Assembly (NCBI RefSeq): GCF_007751035.1
Contig: NZ_CP036433.1
Coordinates: 5,375,001-5,439,000, forward strand
Direction of reading: 5' to 3'
Source: Lignipirellula cremea
Lineage (GTDB): Bacteria; Planctomycetota; Planctomycetia; Pirellulales; Pirellulaceae
DNA: 64,000 nucleotides
Part shown: positions 38,902 through 46,940 of the stretch, piece by piece
Layout of the letters: each line of letters begins with the position of its first letter
Numbering within the stretch: position 1 is the stretch's first letter
Made by a program: the position numbers and the translations under genes
Notes under the pieces: generated by a model
Databases searched by the model: none
What the model saw: only the letters and a program-made list of their open reading frames with translations
Told to the model about the DNA's origin: nothing

Positions 38902-40515
38902 ATGGCGGACGTGACTTATCGCTCGTGGATCGCCCCGGCGGCGCTTCTGTTGGTCTGGGCGGGCAGCATGGCGGGAGCCGCCGAGTTGCATCAGCGTATC
39001 GATACGATGATCGCCCAGGGCGTCGAGAAAACGGCGCTGGCAGGACCCGCCGACGACGGCATGTTTGTGCGTCGCGTCTTTCTCGACCTGGCAGGCCGGA
39101 TCCCGACCGCCACCGAGGTCGATGCGTTTCTGGCCGATCAATCCCCCAGCAAACGCAGCCAGCTGATCGACCGCCTGCTGGCGAGCGACGATTTCCCGCA
39201 GCGTATGAAAGACCTGTTCAACTCCATGCTGATGGAGCGTCGCGGCGAGAATCCAGAGTGGGACAAATTCCTGTCGGAATCGTTCGCCGCCAACAAACCC
39301 TGGGATCAACTCGTTCGCGAGATTCTCGACCCCGACTCCGAAAGCGAAGCGATCCGCGGTGCGGCCTTTTTCCACACCGTTCGCCTGGCGAAGGTCGGCC
39401 AGCAGGACACGGATTACCCTGGTCTCACCCGCGATGTAGGCCGCCTGTTCCTGGGCCGCGATCTGCAGTGCGCGCAGTGCCACAACCACCTGTTCATTGA
39501 CGACTATAAACAGCTCGACTTCCAGGGACTGTTCACCGTCTATCAGAATACGTTCATCCGCACCGACGTTACCTTCCCGGCTATTGGCGAGAACCTGCTG
39601 ACCGAAAAACAGGAGTTCATGTCGGTCTTTGAACAGATCGCCATGACGACTGGCCCTCGCGTGCCCGACCGGCCTGAAGTAGAGATTCCCCAGTTTGAAA
39701 AAGGGGAAGAATATCTGCTGCCGCCTGACCGGAAGACCCGTTTCAAAGGCGTTCCCAAATTCAGCCCGATGGAAGCGGTCGCCCTGGAACTGGCGACGCC
39801 CGACAACCGGGCCTTTGTCGACAATATCGTCAATCGCTTGTGGTTCGTGATGATGGGCCGCGGCCTGGTCATGCCGCTGGACCAGCATCATGTGGCCAAT
39901 CCGCCTTCGCACCCGGAACTGTTGAAACTGCTTGGCGACGAATTCATCGCGCACCAGTGCGACGTCAAATGGCTGCTGCGGGAACTGGCCCTGAGCCAGA
40001 CCTACCAGCGGAGCAGCGTGGCCCCTGATCCGGCCGCCGCACCGGCGCCGGAAACGTTCGCCGTCAGCATTGAGAAGCGAATCTCGCCCGAGCAACTCAT
40101 GGCCAGCGTGGCGATCGCCGCCGGACCGCGGGAGCGTCAGGAGAAAATCGCCAGCGACGAAGAGCAGGCCGCCGCCTACCGGAAGGCGTTCATCAACGCG
40201 TTCGCCAACACGCCGGCCGAGCCCGAAGTGGAGTTCGCCCCTTCGCTGAAATCGGCCCTGTTTGTACTGAACGATACCATCGTACTGGATCGCCTGGCTC
40301 CCCAGCCAGGGAACCTGGTCGACCGGCTGAACAAGATCCAAGAACCAGCCGCCCTGGCGGAAGAATTGTACGTGAGCATCCTCAGTCGCCAGCCGACCGA
40401 GGAAGAAACGGCCGGAGTCGCCGCCTTCCTGGCAGAACAAAAAGACCGCCAGGAAGCCGTCATCAACATGGCCTGGGCCCTCATCGCCTGCACCGAGTTC
40501 TGCTTGAACCACTAG
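38902..40515 (+). CDS. DUF1549/DUF1553 (PSCyt2/PSD1) planctomycete protein
   Basis: 537 aa with an N-terminal signal (AALLLVWAGSMAGAAE). DUF1549 runs through FVRRVFLDLAGRIPTATEVDAFL and FLGRDLQCAQCHNHLF, which contains a CxxCH heme-type motif; DUF1553 follows (FVDNIVNRLWFVMMGRGLVMPLDQ, PELLKLLGDEFIAH, WLLRELALSQTYQRSS). These proteins are abundant in planctomycetes and their function is unknown, perhaps redox-linked. The stop codon TAG is part of the CTAG at the boundary of an inserted mobile element. The last residues (ALIACTEFCLNH) match the normal family end, so the protein is probably complete. Confidence 0.85.
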   Translation: MADVTYRSWIAPAALLLVWAGSMAGAAELHQRIDTMIAQGVEKTALAGPADDGMFVRRVFLDLAGRIPTATEVDAFLADQSPSKRSQLIDRLLASDDFPQRMKDLFNSMLMERRGENPEWDKFLSESFAANKPWDQLVREILDPDSESEAIRGAAFFHTVRLAKVGQQDTDYPGLTRDVGRLFLGRDLQCAQCHNHLFIDDYKQLDFQGLFTVYQNTFIRTDVTFPAIGENLLTEKQEFMSVFEQIAMTTGPRVPDRPEVEIPQFEKGEEYLLPPDRKTRFKGVPKFSPMEAVALELATPDNRAFVDNIVNRLWFVMMGRGLVMPLDQHHVANPPSHPELLKLLGDEFIAHQCDVKWLLRELALSQTYQRSSVAPDPAAAPAPETFAVSIEKRISPEQLMASVAIAAGPRERQEKIASDEEQAAAYRKAFINAFANTPAEPEVEFAPSLKSALFVLNDTIVLDRLAPQPGNLVDRLNKIQEPAALAEELYVSILSRQPTEEETAGVAAFLAEQKDRQEAVINMAWALIACTEFCLNH

Positions 40516-41050
40516 TGCTGCGTCAATCTTCAATCTTAGAGTGAGCGATTTCGGCCGTGCTGCTGTGCTGCCAAAAAAACCGTGGGCTAGCGCCCAATGG
40601 CACTCACTTTGGCTCGTTTTCGGGTTGGTTCCAGGGTGAAGATCTTTTTTTAAAATGCGAGGATTTGGAGCGGCGTTTGTAGCTTTCGCGGGAGTAGCTC
40701 CGGCCGGGGCGGTTCGGCAATTTCTCTCGCGCTGCGTACTTGAGCGCTCGTGCGTAAGCCGTGCGCCAGGCGCCGGCGTCGGGGAATGTTTTTTGGAGCA
40801 GGAAGATGCGGAACACGTCCCACACGCCGGTGAAGCTGAGCCGCCGCGGCGGTACGTTGGCCTGTTCCGCCGCCTGTTTGCGGAACTGGATCGTCAGGTT
40901 ATAGGCCACGATCGACGCCATCAGTTCTTTGCGGAACATCTCAGGACTCTTGGCGAGGATGTTCTCGATGTCGCTAGCCCACGGTTTTTTTGGCGGCACA
41001 GCAGCACGGCCCAAATCGCTCACTCGAAGATTGAAGATTGACGCAGCACT
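40514..41050 (-). mobile_element. IS4-like insertion sequence remnant with 79-bp terminal inverted repeats
   Basis: 537-bp element. The left arm 40514-40592 and right arm 40972-41050 are inverted repeats of 79 bp with three mismatches, both starting AGTGCTGCGTCAATC. Only the C-terminal part of a transposase lies inside. CTAG stands at both junctions (40512-40515, 41049-41052), consistent with a 4-bp target duplication. The first 13 bases are the same as the ends of the adjoining MITE-like element, so one transposase may act on both. Confidence 0.8.
40604..41023 (-). pseudogene. C-terminal fragment of an IS4-like DDE transposase
   Basis: 139-codon open frame. ASDIENILAKSPEMFRKELMASIVAYNLTIQFRKQAA and PPRRLSFTGVWDVFRIFLL match the C-terminal end of IS4-type transposases, and LPNRPGRSYSRESYKRRSK is their usual basic tail. 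The catalytic D, D and E segments are missing. The first 17 or so codons come from the terminal inverted repeat itself, so an internal deletion has removed the rest. The family (IS4 versus IS701, which uses YTAR targets) is not settled. Confidence 0.75.
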
Positions 41051-41179
41051 AGTGCTGCGTCAAGGCAAAGAGTTCGGGTTCTTCCAATTAGCCGTTTTGG
41101 CGATAGCCACGGTTAACTACAAGGAACAGCGGCTCGCGCGAAAATGGCCAAACCTGAAATTGAAACTTGACGCACCACT
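41051..41179 (+). mobile_element. 129-bp MITE-like element, copy 2
   Basis: Same element as 1369-1497, inverted, with one mismatch in 129 bp. It abuts the IS4-like remnant; the shared junction reads CACTAGTG, i.e. the CTAG at 41049-41052. Its outer end (41178-41181) is another CTAG that supplies the stop codon of the leftward hydrolase gene. Confidence 0.85.
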
Positions 41180-42173
41180 AGTCTCCGGTTGTTCGCTTGG
41201 GAGAAGGGTCGCCTAGAAAGTCTAAAACGGTGCGATTGAAAATCTGGGGTTGCTCCCAGTAGGCCGAATGGCCCGCACCCTGGATAATTGCCATGCGGCT
41301 CCCCGGCAGACGTTTGTGGAAGTACTCCAGCATCGGCGGCGGCGTATACATATCCGCGTCACCGCCTAACAGGAGGGTCGGAATCCCGATCGCGTTCAGC
41401 TTCTCCCAGGTCACTTCCCCAGGCGCAGGCGGTCCGACTCTATACCGATCGTCCGAGCGTGATTTCCGCTCCAGTTCGGCCCAGCGTTTTACGCCTTCCG
41501 GGTCGGCCGCCCGATAACAGGGCCCCAGTTCTCGGACCTCGGCAGGGAGGTTGTTGAAACTAGCCGGACGAAGGGCCGCACTCGCCTTGCGGTAAGCCGG
41601 ATCATGAACGCTTCCAAGACTACAGGCGATCGTCATGCTCAACAGTTTTTCCGGATGAGCCGCCGCGTACTGCATCACAATTCCGCCGCCTGCCGCCGAC
41701 CCGATCGCATGGAACTTGCCGAGTCCCAGCGACTGATTTAACCCGTGAAGATCCTCCATATCGGAACGGAGATCCGCCGGCTCGGTGATCATGGAATGAC
41801 GGTAGTTTTTCCGTGAATAGCCAATGACACGATAGCCAGCCTTCGCAAAGACAGGTTGCTGATAACCCCAGATGAGGCCGCTCCCTGTGCCCGGATGCAC
41901 CAGCACGACCGCTGGCCCCTCGCCGCCGGTGTCCCAGTACCAGAGGCTCGCTCCGGCGACTTTCACATGCCCCTCTTCGGCGGCAACCTGCGCGGGAATC
42001 GGCAAAGGCGTCAACAATTCCGCAAGCGGAGATACCTCCTGCGCCGACGCCGCCGTCGACCCCAGCCACATCACAAGAACGCCGAAAAAGCCCCAAACAC
42101 CTGGCCCACTGAAACTCCAAGTCGGCCTGGTGTTACGGCAAGAATTCGCATCGTTGCACATCGTCAATCTCAT
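41178..42173 (-). CDS. Exported alpha/beta hydrolase
   Basis: 331 aa. A hydrophobic N-terminus (GVWGFFGVLVMWLGSTAASAQ) suggests export. LWYWDTGGEGPAVVLVHPGTGSG forms the oxyanion loop, GSAAGGGIVMQYAAAHP the nucleophile elbow (Ser in GSAAG), GIPTLLLGGDADMYTPP the acid and GAGHSAYWEQP the catalytic His. Substrate unknown. The ATG at 42173 has GGTGAGG upstream. Its TAG stop overlaps the end of the MITE-like element; the gene is otherwise intact. Rightmost gene of the core chromosome before the island. Confidence 0.78.
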   Translation of the reverse strand: MRLTMCNDANSCRNTRPTWSFSGPGVWGFFGVLVMWLGSTAASAQEVSPLAELLTPLPIPAQVAAEEGHVKVAGASLWYWDTGGEGPAVVLVHPGTGSGLIWGYQQPVFAKAGYRVIGYSRKNYRHSMITEPADLRSDMEDLHGLNQSLGLGKFHAIGSAAGGGIVMQYAAAHPEKLLSMTIACSLGSVHDPAYRKASAALRPASFNNLPAEVRELGPCYRAADPEGVKRWAELERKSRSDDRYRVGPPAPGEVTWEKLNAIGIPTLLLGGDADMYTPPPMLEYFHKRLPGSRMAIIQGAGHSAYWEQPQIFNRTVLDFLGDPSPKRTTGD

Positions 42174-42343
42174 CCCCCTCACCTTCCTTCCGATCACCCC
42201 CTGCTCGCCGCCACAGGCCAATCCGCCCACCGATCCATCATGCGACCGCCCACACAGCCAGTCTACCAGGCAATCAATCAGGACGAGCCATTTTTCAGCC
42301 ACAACAGGCCAATTCGTCCATCTCCAAACGACAGCTCGCACGA

Positions 42344-42385
42344 ACAAAAAAATGGCCGTTTACAGCAAAGTGCAAACGGCCATTT
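42344..42385 (-). terminator. Hairpin terminator (leftward) next to the left island boundary
   Basis: AAATGGCCGTTT (42350-42361) pairs perfectly with AAACGGCCATTT (42374-42385). On the minus strand a T-run follows, so it terminates leftward transcription. It comes 2 bp after the RNA-gene 3' end motif at 42388, the order expected downstream of a tRNA or tmRNA gene. Confidence 0.75.
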
Positions 42386-42387
42386 AA

Positions 42388-42400
42388 TGGAGGCGGCGGG
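42388..42400 (-). other. Left attachment-site core (RNA-gene 3' end)
   Basis: TGGAGGCGGCGGG, i.e. CCCGCCGCCTCCA on the minus strand: the T-stem and acceptor 3' side of a tRNA or tmRNA, with U at position 70 and A73 as in tmRNA and tRNA-Ala. No complete RNA gene is attached. The same 13 bp recur at 56589-56601, also followed by a hairpin. I read the pair as att sites of an integrated element. Confidence 0.55.
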
Positions 42401-43001
42401 TGGGTGCCCTGTCGCAAAAATCCTCTTCCTAAACTGTTTCATTTCATTGAGTTTAGGAAATCAGTCATCGCGGCGTTTTCCCGAAAATCGTCCAAAATCA
42501 GACACGAAATCAGACACGTCAGACATGGGACAGTTTAGTGGAGGTGACAAGAATCCAACCCGCGTCCTGCACCAAACGTAAGTCCAATGCCGGGCATTAT
42601 CGTCACGGCCCCGCCTTCGCCCGTCAGGGCCGTTGAGGAGCCAGACCGACTCGAAGGCCGCACCGCCGACGAGGGCTTCTGTCGGCGGCGTCAGGAAGCT
42701 ATGAAGGCCCTCCGCAATGCCCACCAGTTCCATCCCTACAGCGTCTAACTTGCTCTTGCGAACGCACGCCCGCCACTGCGTTTGCTTTTGACGATCCTCG
42801 GCAAACTCGGGTGTGAGTGCCAGAGGCGGTTGAGCGGGCAGCGCCGTTCTCCGCCGCTGCAGTCTTACTTCGACGGACTGGTGAAGAGCTTCGGGTGGTA
42901 GGTAGCGTGAAGTCGAGTTCGAGAGACCCGTGATGTCGAGCCCCCTGCTGACCTGCCGTAAGAATCACAGGTTGCAGATCGAGGCGATCGGAATTTTTGC
43001 G
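42401..43001. other. Decayed left end of the island, no intact gene
   Basis: Contains a hairpin CCTAAACT...AGTTTAGG near 42430-42460, tandem AATCAGACACG-like repeats at about 42495-42525 that could be recombinase arm sites, and at 42538-42575 a segment whose minus strand (GGACGCGGGTTGGATTC then CACCTCCACT) resembles a mutated T-arm and acceptor of tmRNA. No supported coding region. Confidence 0.4.
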
Positions 43002-43306
43002 CTATTCCCTTTCGAGATTGTGACGACGGAAATACGCTTCAATGAGTTCTTCAAATTGCTGGAATTTCGTCTCGATGACGGCCCTCTGTTGCACGTAGTC
43101 CTTTAGCGTGACACCCTCTTCTCGCAGAGAGTGACGATGCAGGATCTCCAGAGACTTGGCGTTTTCGATCGTCATTTCGACGATCGCCTGACCGAGGTCG
43201 TCAGTTCCTTTGAAAATTCCGCAGACACCAACACAATTCGCACGTCCTGCGTTGCCGCAAGGTGAGCATAGTCGCCCAACGTTGGCGAGAGGCTCTACTA
43301 ATGCGA
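43002..43306 (-). pseudogene. Truncated Cys-rich protein fragment without start codon
   Basis: An open frame reads ALVEPLANVGRLCSPCGNAG then RANCVGVCGIFKGTDDLGQA and ends FEELIEAYFRRHNLERE before a TAG at 43002. CxxCGN...CVGVCG looks like a zinc ribbon, and the remainder is a helical tail with good codon character. There is no ATG, GTG or TTG with a ribosome site at the proper place, and upstream sequence belongs to the opposite-strand fragment. I read it as the C-terminal remnant of a gene that lost its 5' part. Function unknown. Confidence 0.4.
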
Positions 43307-43510
43307 TCCATGATCTTGATTCTGGCGGTACTCCTCGCTTGTCAGTTCGTTTTGGCCCAAGATACTCCTGAGTTGGACAAGACCGATCAGGAGAAACTTC
43401 AAAGAATTGCCGTGGACCTCTCTTTCGCTCAGAAATCAGAGGACGAGGCTGAGGTTATACGACTCGCAAAGAAGGCAATCGAAGTGCTGGGCGATCAGGC
43501 TGGGATAGGA
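43301..43510 (+). pseudogene. 5' fragment of a secreted protein, truncated at a junction
   Basis: Starts MRSMILILAVLLACQFVLAQ, a good signal peptide, with GAGAGG upstream of the ATG. A helical acidic stretch follows (LDKTDQEKLQRIAVDLSFAQ, then EDEAEVIRLAKKAIEVLGDQ). At about 43505 the sequence becomes the antisense of a kinase gene and the frame continues only by chance to 43651. The 3' part of the original gene is therefore lost. The fragment resembles N-termini of planctomycete TPR-type secreted proteins but cannot be named. Confidence 0.5.
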
Positions 43511-44023
43511 GAGGGCTTTCTCGACAGGCAAGGGGCCGTTCTTTTTCACCAACACCGCAAGGTCGCTGCCCTCGACATATTCCATCACCAGAAAGTGAAT
43601 GCCGTTCGCTTCGTCCGCATCGTAGGCGGCGACAATGTTCGGGTGGTTTAGTTTTGCCGCCGCCACCACTTCACGTTGAAAACGGGCTGCCGCTGAAGCA
43701 TCTTTCAGCAAAGAGGCGGGCAGCGTCTTAATGGCGACGACCCGCTCCATGCGGCGATGGCTGGCCTTGAATACCTGCCCCATGCCGCCTGCCCCGATCT
43801 TGTCGAGGAGGGTGTAGTTGCCGAGCACCAATGCCTTAGCTTTGCCGGCAAAGACTTGTTTCGCCTGAAACGTGGTGAGAAGTTTCTCTTTGCACAACTC
43901 ACGAACTAGGGCTTCAGCATTTTTTGGAGACGCTTTCGGAGGTACAAAGTGTGTCAGCTTCGTGGACGCAATTATTCCCGAATCGGTAAGTTGCTTGACA
44001 ACGGTTTCTAAGGCGACGACCAC
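43511..44023 (-). pseudogene. Truncated serine/threonine protein kinase
   Basis: Begins at a GTG (44023: VVALETVVKQLTDSGIIAST) with the same N-terminal helical module as the kinase at 10540 (FQAKQVFAGKAKALVLGNYTL). The kinase N-lobe is intact: GAGGMGQVFKA, VVAIKTLPAS, HPNIVAAYDADE, LVMEYVEGSDLAVLV. It stops after PLPVEKAL and runs into unrelated sequence (SYPSLIAQHF...). The catalytic HRD and DFG motifs are missing, so it cannot be an active kinase. The break coincides with the end of the opposite-strand secreted fragment, a head-on deletion junction. Confidence 0.75.
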
Positions 44024-44679
44024 AGACGGACACCGGATGGATAAAGAGCTTCGTAAAAAACTCCATGCAAAATGATATCGGAACGAGGCAGATCGAAACA
44101 GCGACAACGAAGTTACTTCATAGATTGCATATGCGTTCTTCATGGAATTTTCGTAATATCCTCACATTTCGACAAAGGTCACTCTTCGAAGAATCCAAAG
44201 ATCCTTTTCCTTCATTGGCTCAATTCCGTTCCCCAAGACATCAAACCGATGTTTCTCAAAAACCAGGCTACGGCGTCATCAACCCGGCCCTAAATGAAGT
44301 CGACTTCGATGCCGGCGTCTGCACCGGCCAAGCGGATTTGAAAATCCTCAAGGTGGGTGCATCAATTCGGCGGCTCGCTTCACGAAGCGAATGCAAACTA
44401 AGTTTGGAGTTGTGTTCAACGGGATGACCTACAGAGTTCTTTCCGATCAAATATTGTTCAATTCTTAACGTGATTTCGATTGGTGCTTTGAATCCGACAT
44501 GTTAGGTTACTCCTTGTTGCGGCTGAAAATCATCCCCGGAAGTCGTAACTTTCTCACTCCTCAGCGTGGCCGCCCTTTGCTGCCAAGTCGCTTGCGGACA
44601 ACAGTTTTCGATCTTGGCTGACTGTCGTACTTACTCCGGTCAGCCCGGCTTCGTGTAGCTCTCCAATCAAGGAGCTAGT
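44024..44679. other. Non-coding stretch, no gene seen
   Basis: About 650 bp, A+T-richer than the core. Open frames exist on both strands (for instance near 44065-44427) but they lack ribosome sites and recognisable products. It looks like decayed sequence. Confidence 0.4.
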
Positions 44680-44997
44680 ATGAAGTCTCTAGTCGATGCG
44701 TTGATCCGTGGCTTGACGTTCGTGAAGCTGGTCTTCAGAGCGTTGATTCACTCCCTTTCGCTGCTGGTGCCGCTGTACTGTGTTGGACGGTGCTGTTTTG
44801 TACCGTCTATCATTGTCGCAGTCACGTTGCTGTCCTGCTTTTCTGTCGGGTGTGCGGTCTGTCGATTCAGCACCGAGCACGTCGGATTCGACTTGCTCGT
44901 CGCCTTCGGAGCCGTAATCGTTCATCACGCAACGAACGATATCATCCGGCGGATTCGCCAGTGGATTCGCCATTGGCGTCATAAAGACGCTGAATGA
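44680..44997 (+). CDS. Possible small membrane protein
   Basis: 105 aa. AAGGAG lies seven bases before the ATG. Hydrophobic segments at about residues 15-35 (FVKLVFRALIHSLSLLVPLYC) and 42-60 (VPSIIVAVTLLSCFSVGCAVC), a third weaker one, and a basic C-terminus (RRIRQWIRHWRHKDAE) fit a small inner-membrane protein. No homologue comes to mind. Coding status rests on the ribosome site and hydrophobic pattern only. Confidence 0.4.
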   Translation: MKSLVDALIRGLTFVKLVFRALIHSLSLLVPLYCVGRCCFVPSIIVAVTLLSCFSVGCAVCRFSTEHVGFDLLVAFGAVIVHHATNDIIRRIRQWIRHWRHKDAE

Positions 44998-45092
44998 TTA
45001 GTTCCCAAGCGTGACTCGTCACCGGGGGACGGGCCACGCCTTTTTTCTTTTTTGTCGATACCACACTCAATTCGGGAAGGAAGAAGGTTTTC

Positions 45093-45722
45093 ATGCTTGC
45101 ATCTAACAAGGCGTTCAATAAGGTTCTGGTTCCGGCACAGACCCCGAATGGTCCATTAAGCAAGAAGCTTATCGAGAAAGAAATCCGCCGAGCCGCCAAA
45201 CTGATCGAGGCGTCCTACGGTCCTTTCAACGGCGATACCGACACAGTCCCGGTCGTGGTTAGCGTCCTGTTTGGGGCCATTCATATCCACCCATTGCTCA
45301 TGGAGTCCTTTTCAGTTGGATTTCCGATGTACCCGGCAATGATTCGGGCAAAGAGCTACGAAAGCAATGAAAAGCGTGGTGATGTTGAGATCAGTGATCT
45401 TATCATGGAAAAGAACGTGAGCATTGCAGGGCGTAGAGTTTTGATCGTTGACGATATCATCGAGTCGGGCCAGACGTTGCATGCCCTCAAGGAGTGGTTT
45501 GAAAACGAAGGAGCGTCTGACGTGCGATGCTTTACGCTTCTCAGCAAACCCGACAAGAGGGTGTATGACGTTGAGGTCGATTGGACGGTCTTTAACCTGA
45601 CACCTGGACAATGGGTTGTGGGTAAGGGACTCGACGACAATGGACTTTATCGGCATTTCCCAAACATTGTCGTCCTCCGAGATTCACGGGAATCTTCTTC
45701 CGAGATTCAAAAACCTCGATAG
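45093..45722 (+). CDS. Phosphoribosyltransferase, hypoxanthine-type
   Basis: 209 aa. VPVVVSVLFGAIHIHPLL is the loop I region, ISDLIMEKNVSIAGRRVLIVDDIIESGQTLHAL holds the PRPP-binding motif VLIVDDIIESGQTL, and LTPGQWVVGKGLDDNGLYRHFPNI matches the base-binding hood of hypoxanthine/guanine phosphoribosyltransferases (VGYGLDxxxxYRxLPYI type). It should couple a purine base to PRPP. Why it rides on an integrated element is unclear; purine salvage or an effector role are both possible. It opens the run of rightward cargo genes and is followed by a strong terminator. Confidence 0.75.
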   Translation: MLASNKAFNKVLVPAQTPNGPLSKKLIEKEIRRAAKLIEASYGPFNGDTDTVPVVVSVLFGAIHIHPLLMESFSVGFPMYPAMIRAKSYESNEKRGDVEISDLIMEKNVSIAGRRVLIVDDIIESGQTLHALKEWFENEGASDVRCFTLLSKPDKRVYDVEVDWTVFNLTPGQWVVGKGLDDNGLYRHFPNIVVLRDSRESSSEIQKPR

Positions 45723-45794
45723 TTCCATGCTATTAAGAACCGGTCCCTTTCAGGGCGATGCACTCGCCATTGCCGGATCGAACGATACGAAAAG

Positions 45795-45838
45795 AAGGGC
45801 TGGTCATCGCCATCGATGACCAGCCCTTTCTTCGTTTG
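45795..45838 (+). terminator. Strong terminator after the phosphoribosyltransferase gene
   Basis: Perfect 15-bp stem: AAGGGCTGGTCATCG (45795-45809) and CGATGACCAGCCCTT (45814-45828), loop of 4, then TCTTCGTTT. It isolates the next gene, whose GGACC leader starts about 40 bp later. Confidence 0.85.
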
Positions 45839-45920
45839 TTCGCCAGTTGCAAAGTTGTAACAGCAGAGTTGGACCCACAACAGCCATTGTCACCAACCAA
45901 CTCTCACTCGGAGAACGACA

Positions 45921-46823
45921 ATGGCAAAGTCCGCCAAACAGATTCAGGAAGAGATCACCCTCAAGATCATCGATTCGCTCAAGCAAGGCACGATCCCGTG
46001 GCGAAAGCCGTGGAGTACGTCGCCGAATTGCGGAGCACCGGCGAACGTCGTTAGCAGCAAAAAATATAGGGGCATCAATCCGCTGCTGCTCGAACTTCAT
46101 CGCCAAGATCATGGCTTCACCAACAAATGGTACGCCACCTTCAACCAATGGCGTGACCTTGGGGCAACGGTCATGCGGCGACCGAGCCATGTGAAGCCGG
46201 GCGAATGGGGCTGCGGAATTATCTATTACGCTCCCATCAAAAAGACGAAGGAAGATCCGGCAACCGGCGAAGAAGTCGAAGTGCAGTTCGCCATGCTCAA
46301 GCAGTACACGGTTTTCTCGGCGGAACAAGTCGAGTTGCCTAAACGGCTTCGGCATTTGATCGATGTCGAACCGGAAACGCAGAACGATGAGTTCGTCGAT
46401 TTCGCTCCTGCGGAAGACGCCATCGCAGCGACGGAAGCCGATATCCGGTTCGGCGGCAATCGGTGCTTTTATTGTCCCGCCACCGACCATATCCAGATGG
46501 TTCCGAAGCAACGGTTTGAGAAGGAGAAGGAATTCTATTCGACCGTGCTGCATGAATTGACGCACTGGTCGGAAAGCCGTTGCACTTGGAAGGGGAATTA
46601 CGCCGAGGGCGAATTGCGTGCGGAAATGGCGGCGGCGTTCATGTGCTCGGAACTGGCGATCCCGCAAAGCGATGATCTGAGCAATACGCAAGCATATCTT
46701 GCTTCCTGGCTAAAAAGTCTTCAGGACGATTCACGCTTCATTTTCAAAGCGTCCGCCGCCGCCAGTAAAGCCGCCGATTTCGTGCTGAGTTTCAGCCGCC
46801 AAACCGAACCGGCTTCGGCGTAA
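45921..46823 (+). CDS. ArdC-like antirestriction protein (ssDNA-binding domain plus zincin)
   Basis: 300 aa. The N-terminal DUF1738-type domain reads IQEEITLKIIDSLKQGTIPWRKPW...NVVSSKKYRGINPLLL and TFNQWRDLGATVMR; such domains bind single-stranded DNA and protect incoming plasmid DNA. The C-terminal half is a zincin: HELTHWSES gives HExxH and GELRAEMAAAFMCSEL the third ligand Glu. ArdC proteins are typical of conjugative elements. The ATG has CGGAGAAC upstream and the gene is headed by a GTTGGACC leader; a terminator follows the stop. Confidence 0.88.
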   Translation: MAKSAKQIQEEITLKIIDSLKQGTIPWRKPWSTSPNCGAPANVVSSKKYRGINPLLLELHRQDHGFTNKWYATFNQWRDLGATVMRRPSHVKPGEWGCGIIYYAPIKKTKEDPATGEEVEVQFAMLKQYTVFSAEQVELPKRLRHLIDVEPETQNDEFVDFAPAEDAIAATEADIRFGGNRCFYCPATDHIQMVPKQRFEKEKEFYSTVLHELTHWSESRCTWKGNYAEGELRAEMAAAFMCSELAIPQSDDLSNTQAYLASWLKSLQDDSRFIFKASAAASKAADFVLSFSRQTEPASA

Positions 46824-46841
46824 GAAGATCAATTATTGAAG

Positions 46842-46873
46842 GGCCAGCGATTGAACATCGCTGGCCTTTTCTT
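46842..46873 (+). terminator. Terminator after the ArdC-like gene
   Basis: GGCCAGCGAT (46842-46851) pairs with ATCGCTGGCC (46857-46866), loop of 5, followed by TTTTCTTTT. The next leader (TTGGACCGCC) begins only about 12 bp later. Confidence 0.85.
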
Positions 46874-46940
46874 TTGTGCAAGATTGGACCGCCAACAGTT
46901 CTCCGACACGGTTACTCAACCTCAACACGGAGAACGAAAA

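Noticed and set aside
42536-42575. Intact tRNA or tmRNA gene
   Set aside because: Only a T-arm and acceptor-like tail is visible, with mismatched T-stem; no D-arm, anticodon arm or tmRNA 5' part lies upstream. The same bases could be a decayed coding end.
44065-44450. Overlapping open frames on both strands
   Set aside because: Neither has a ribosome site or recognisable product; the sequence looks decayed.
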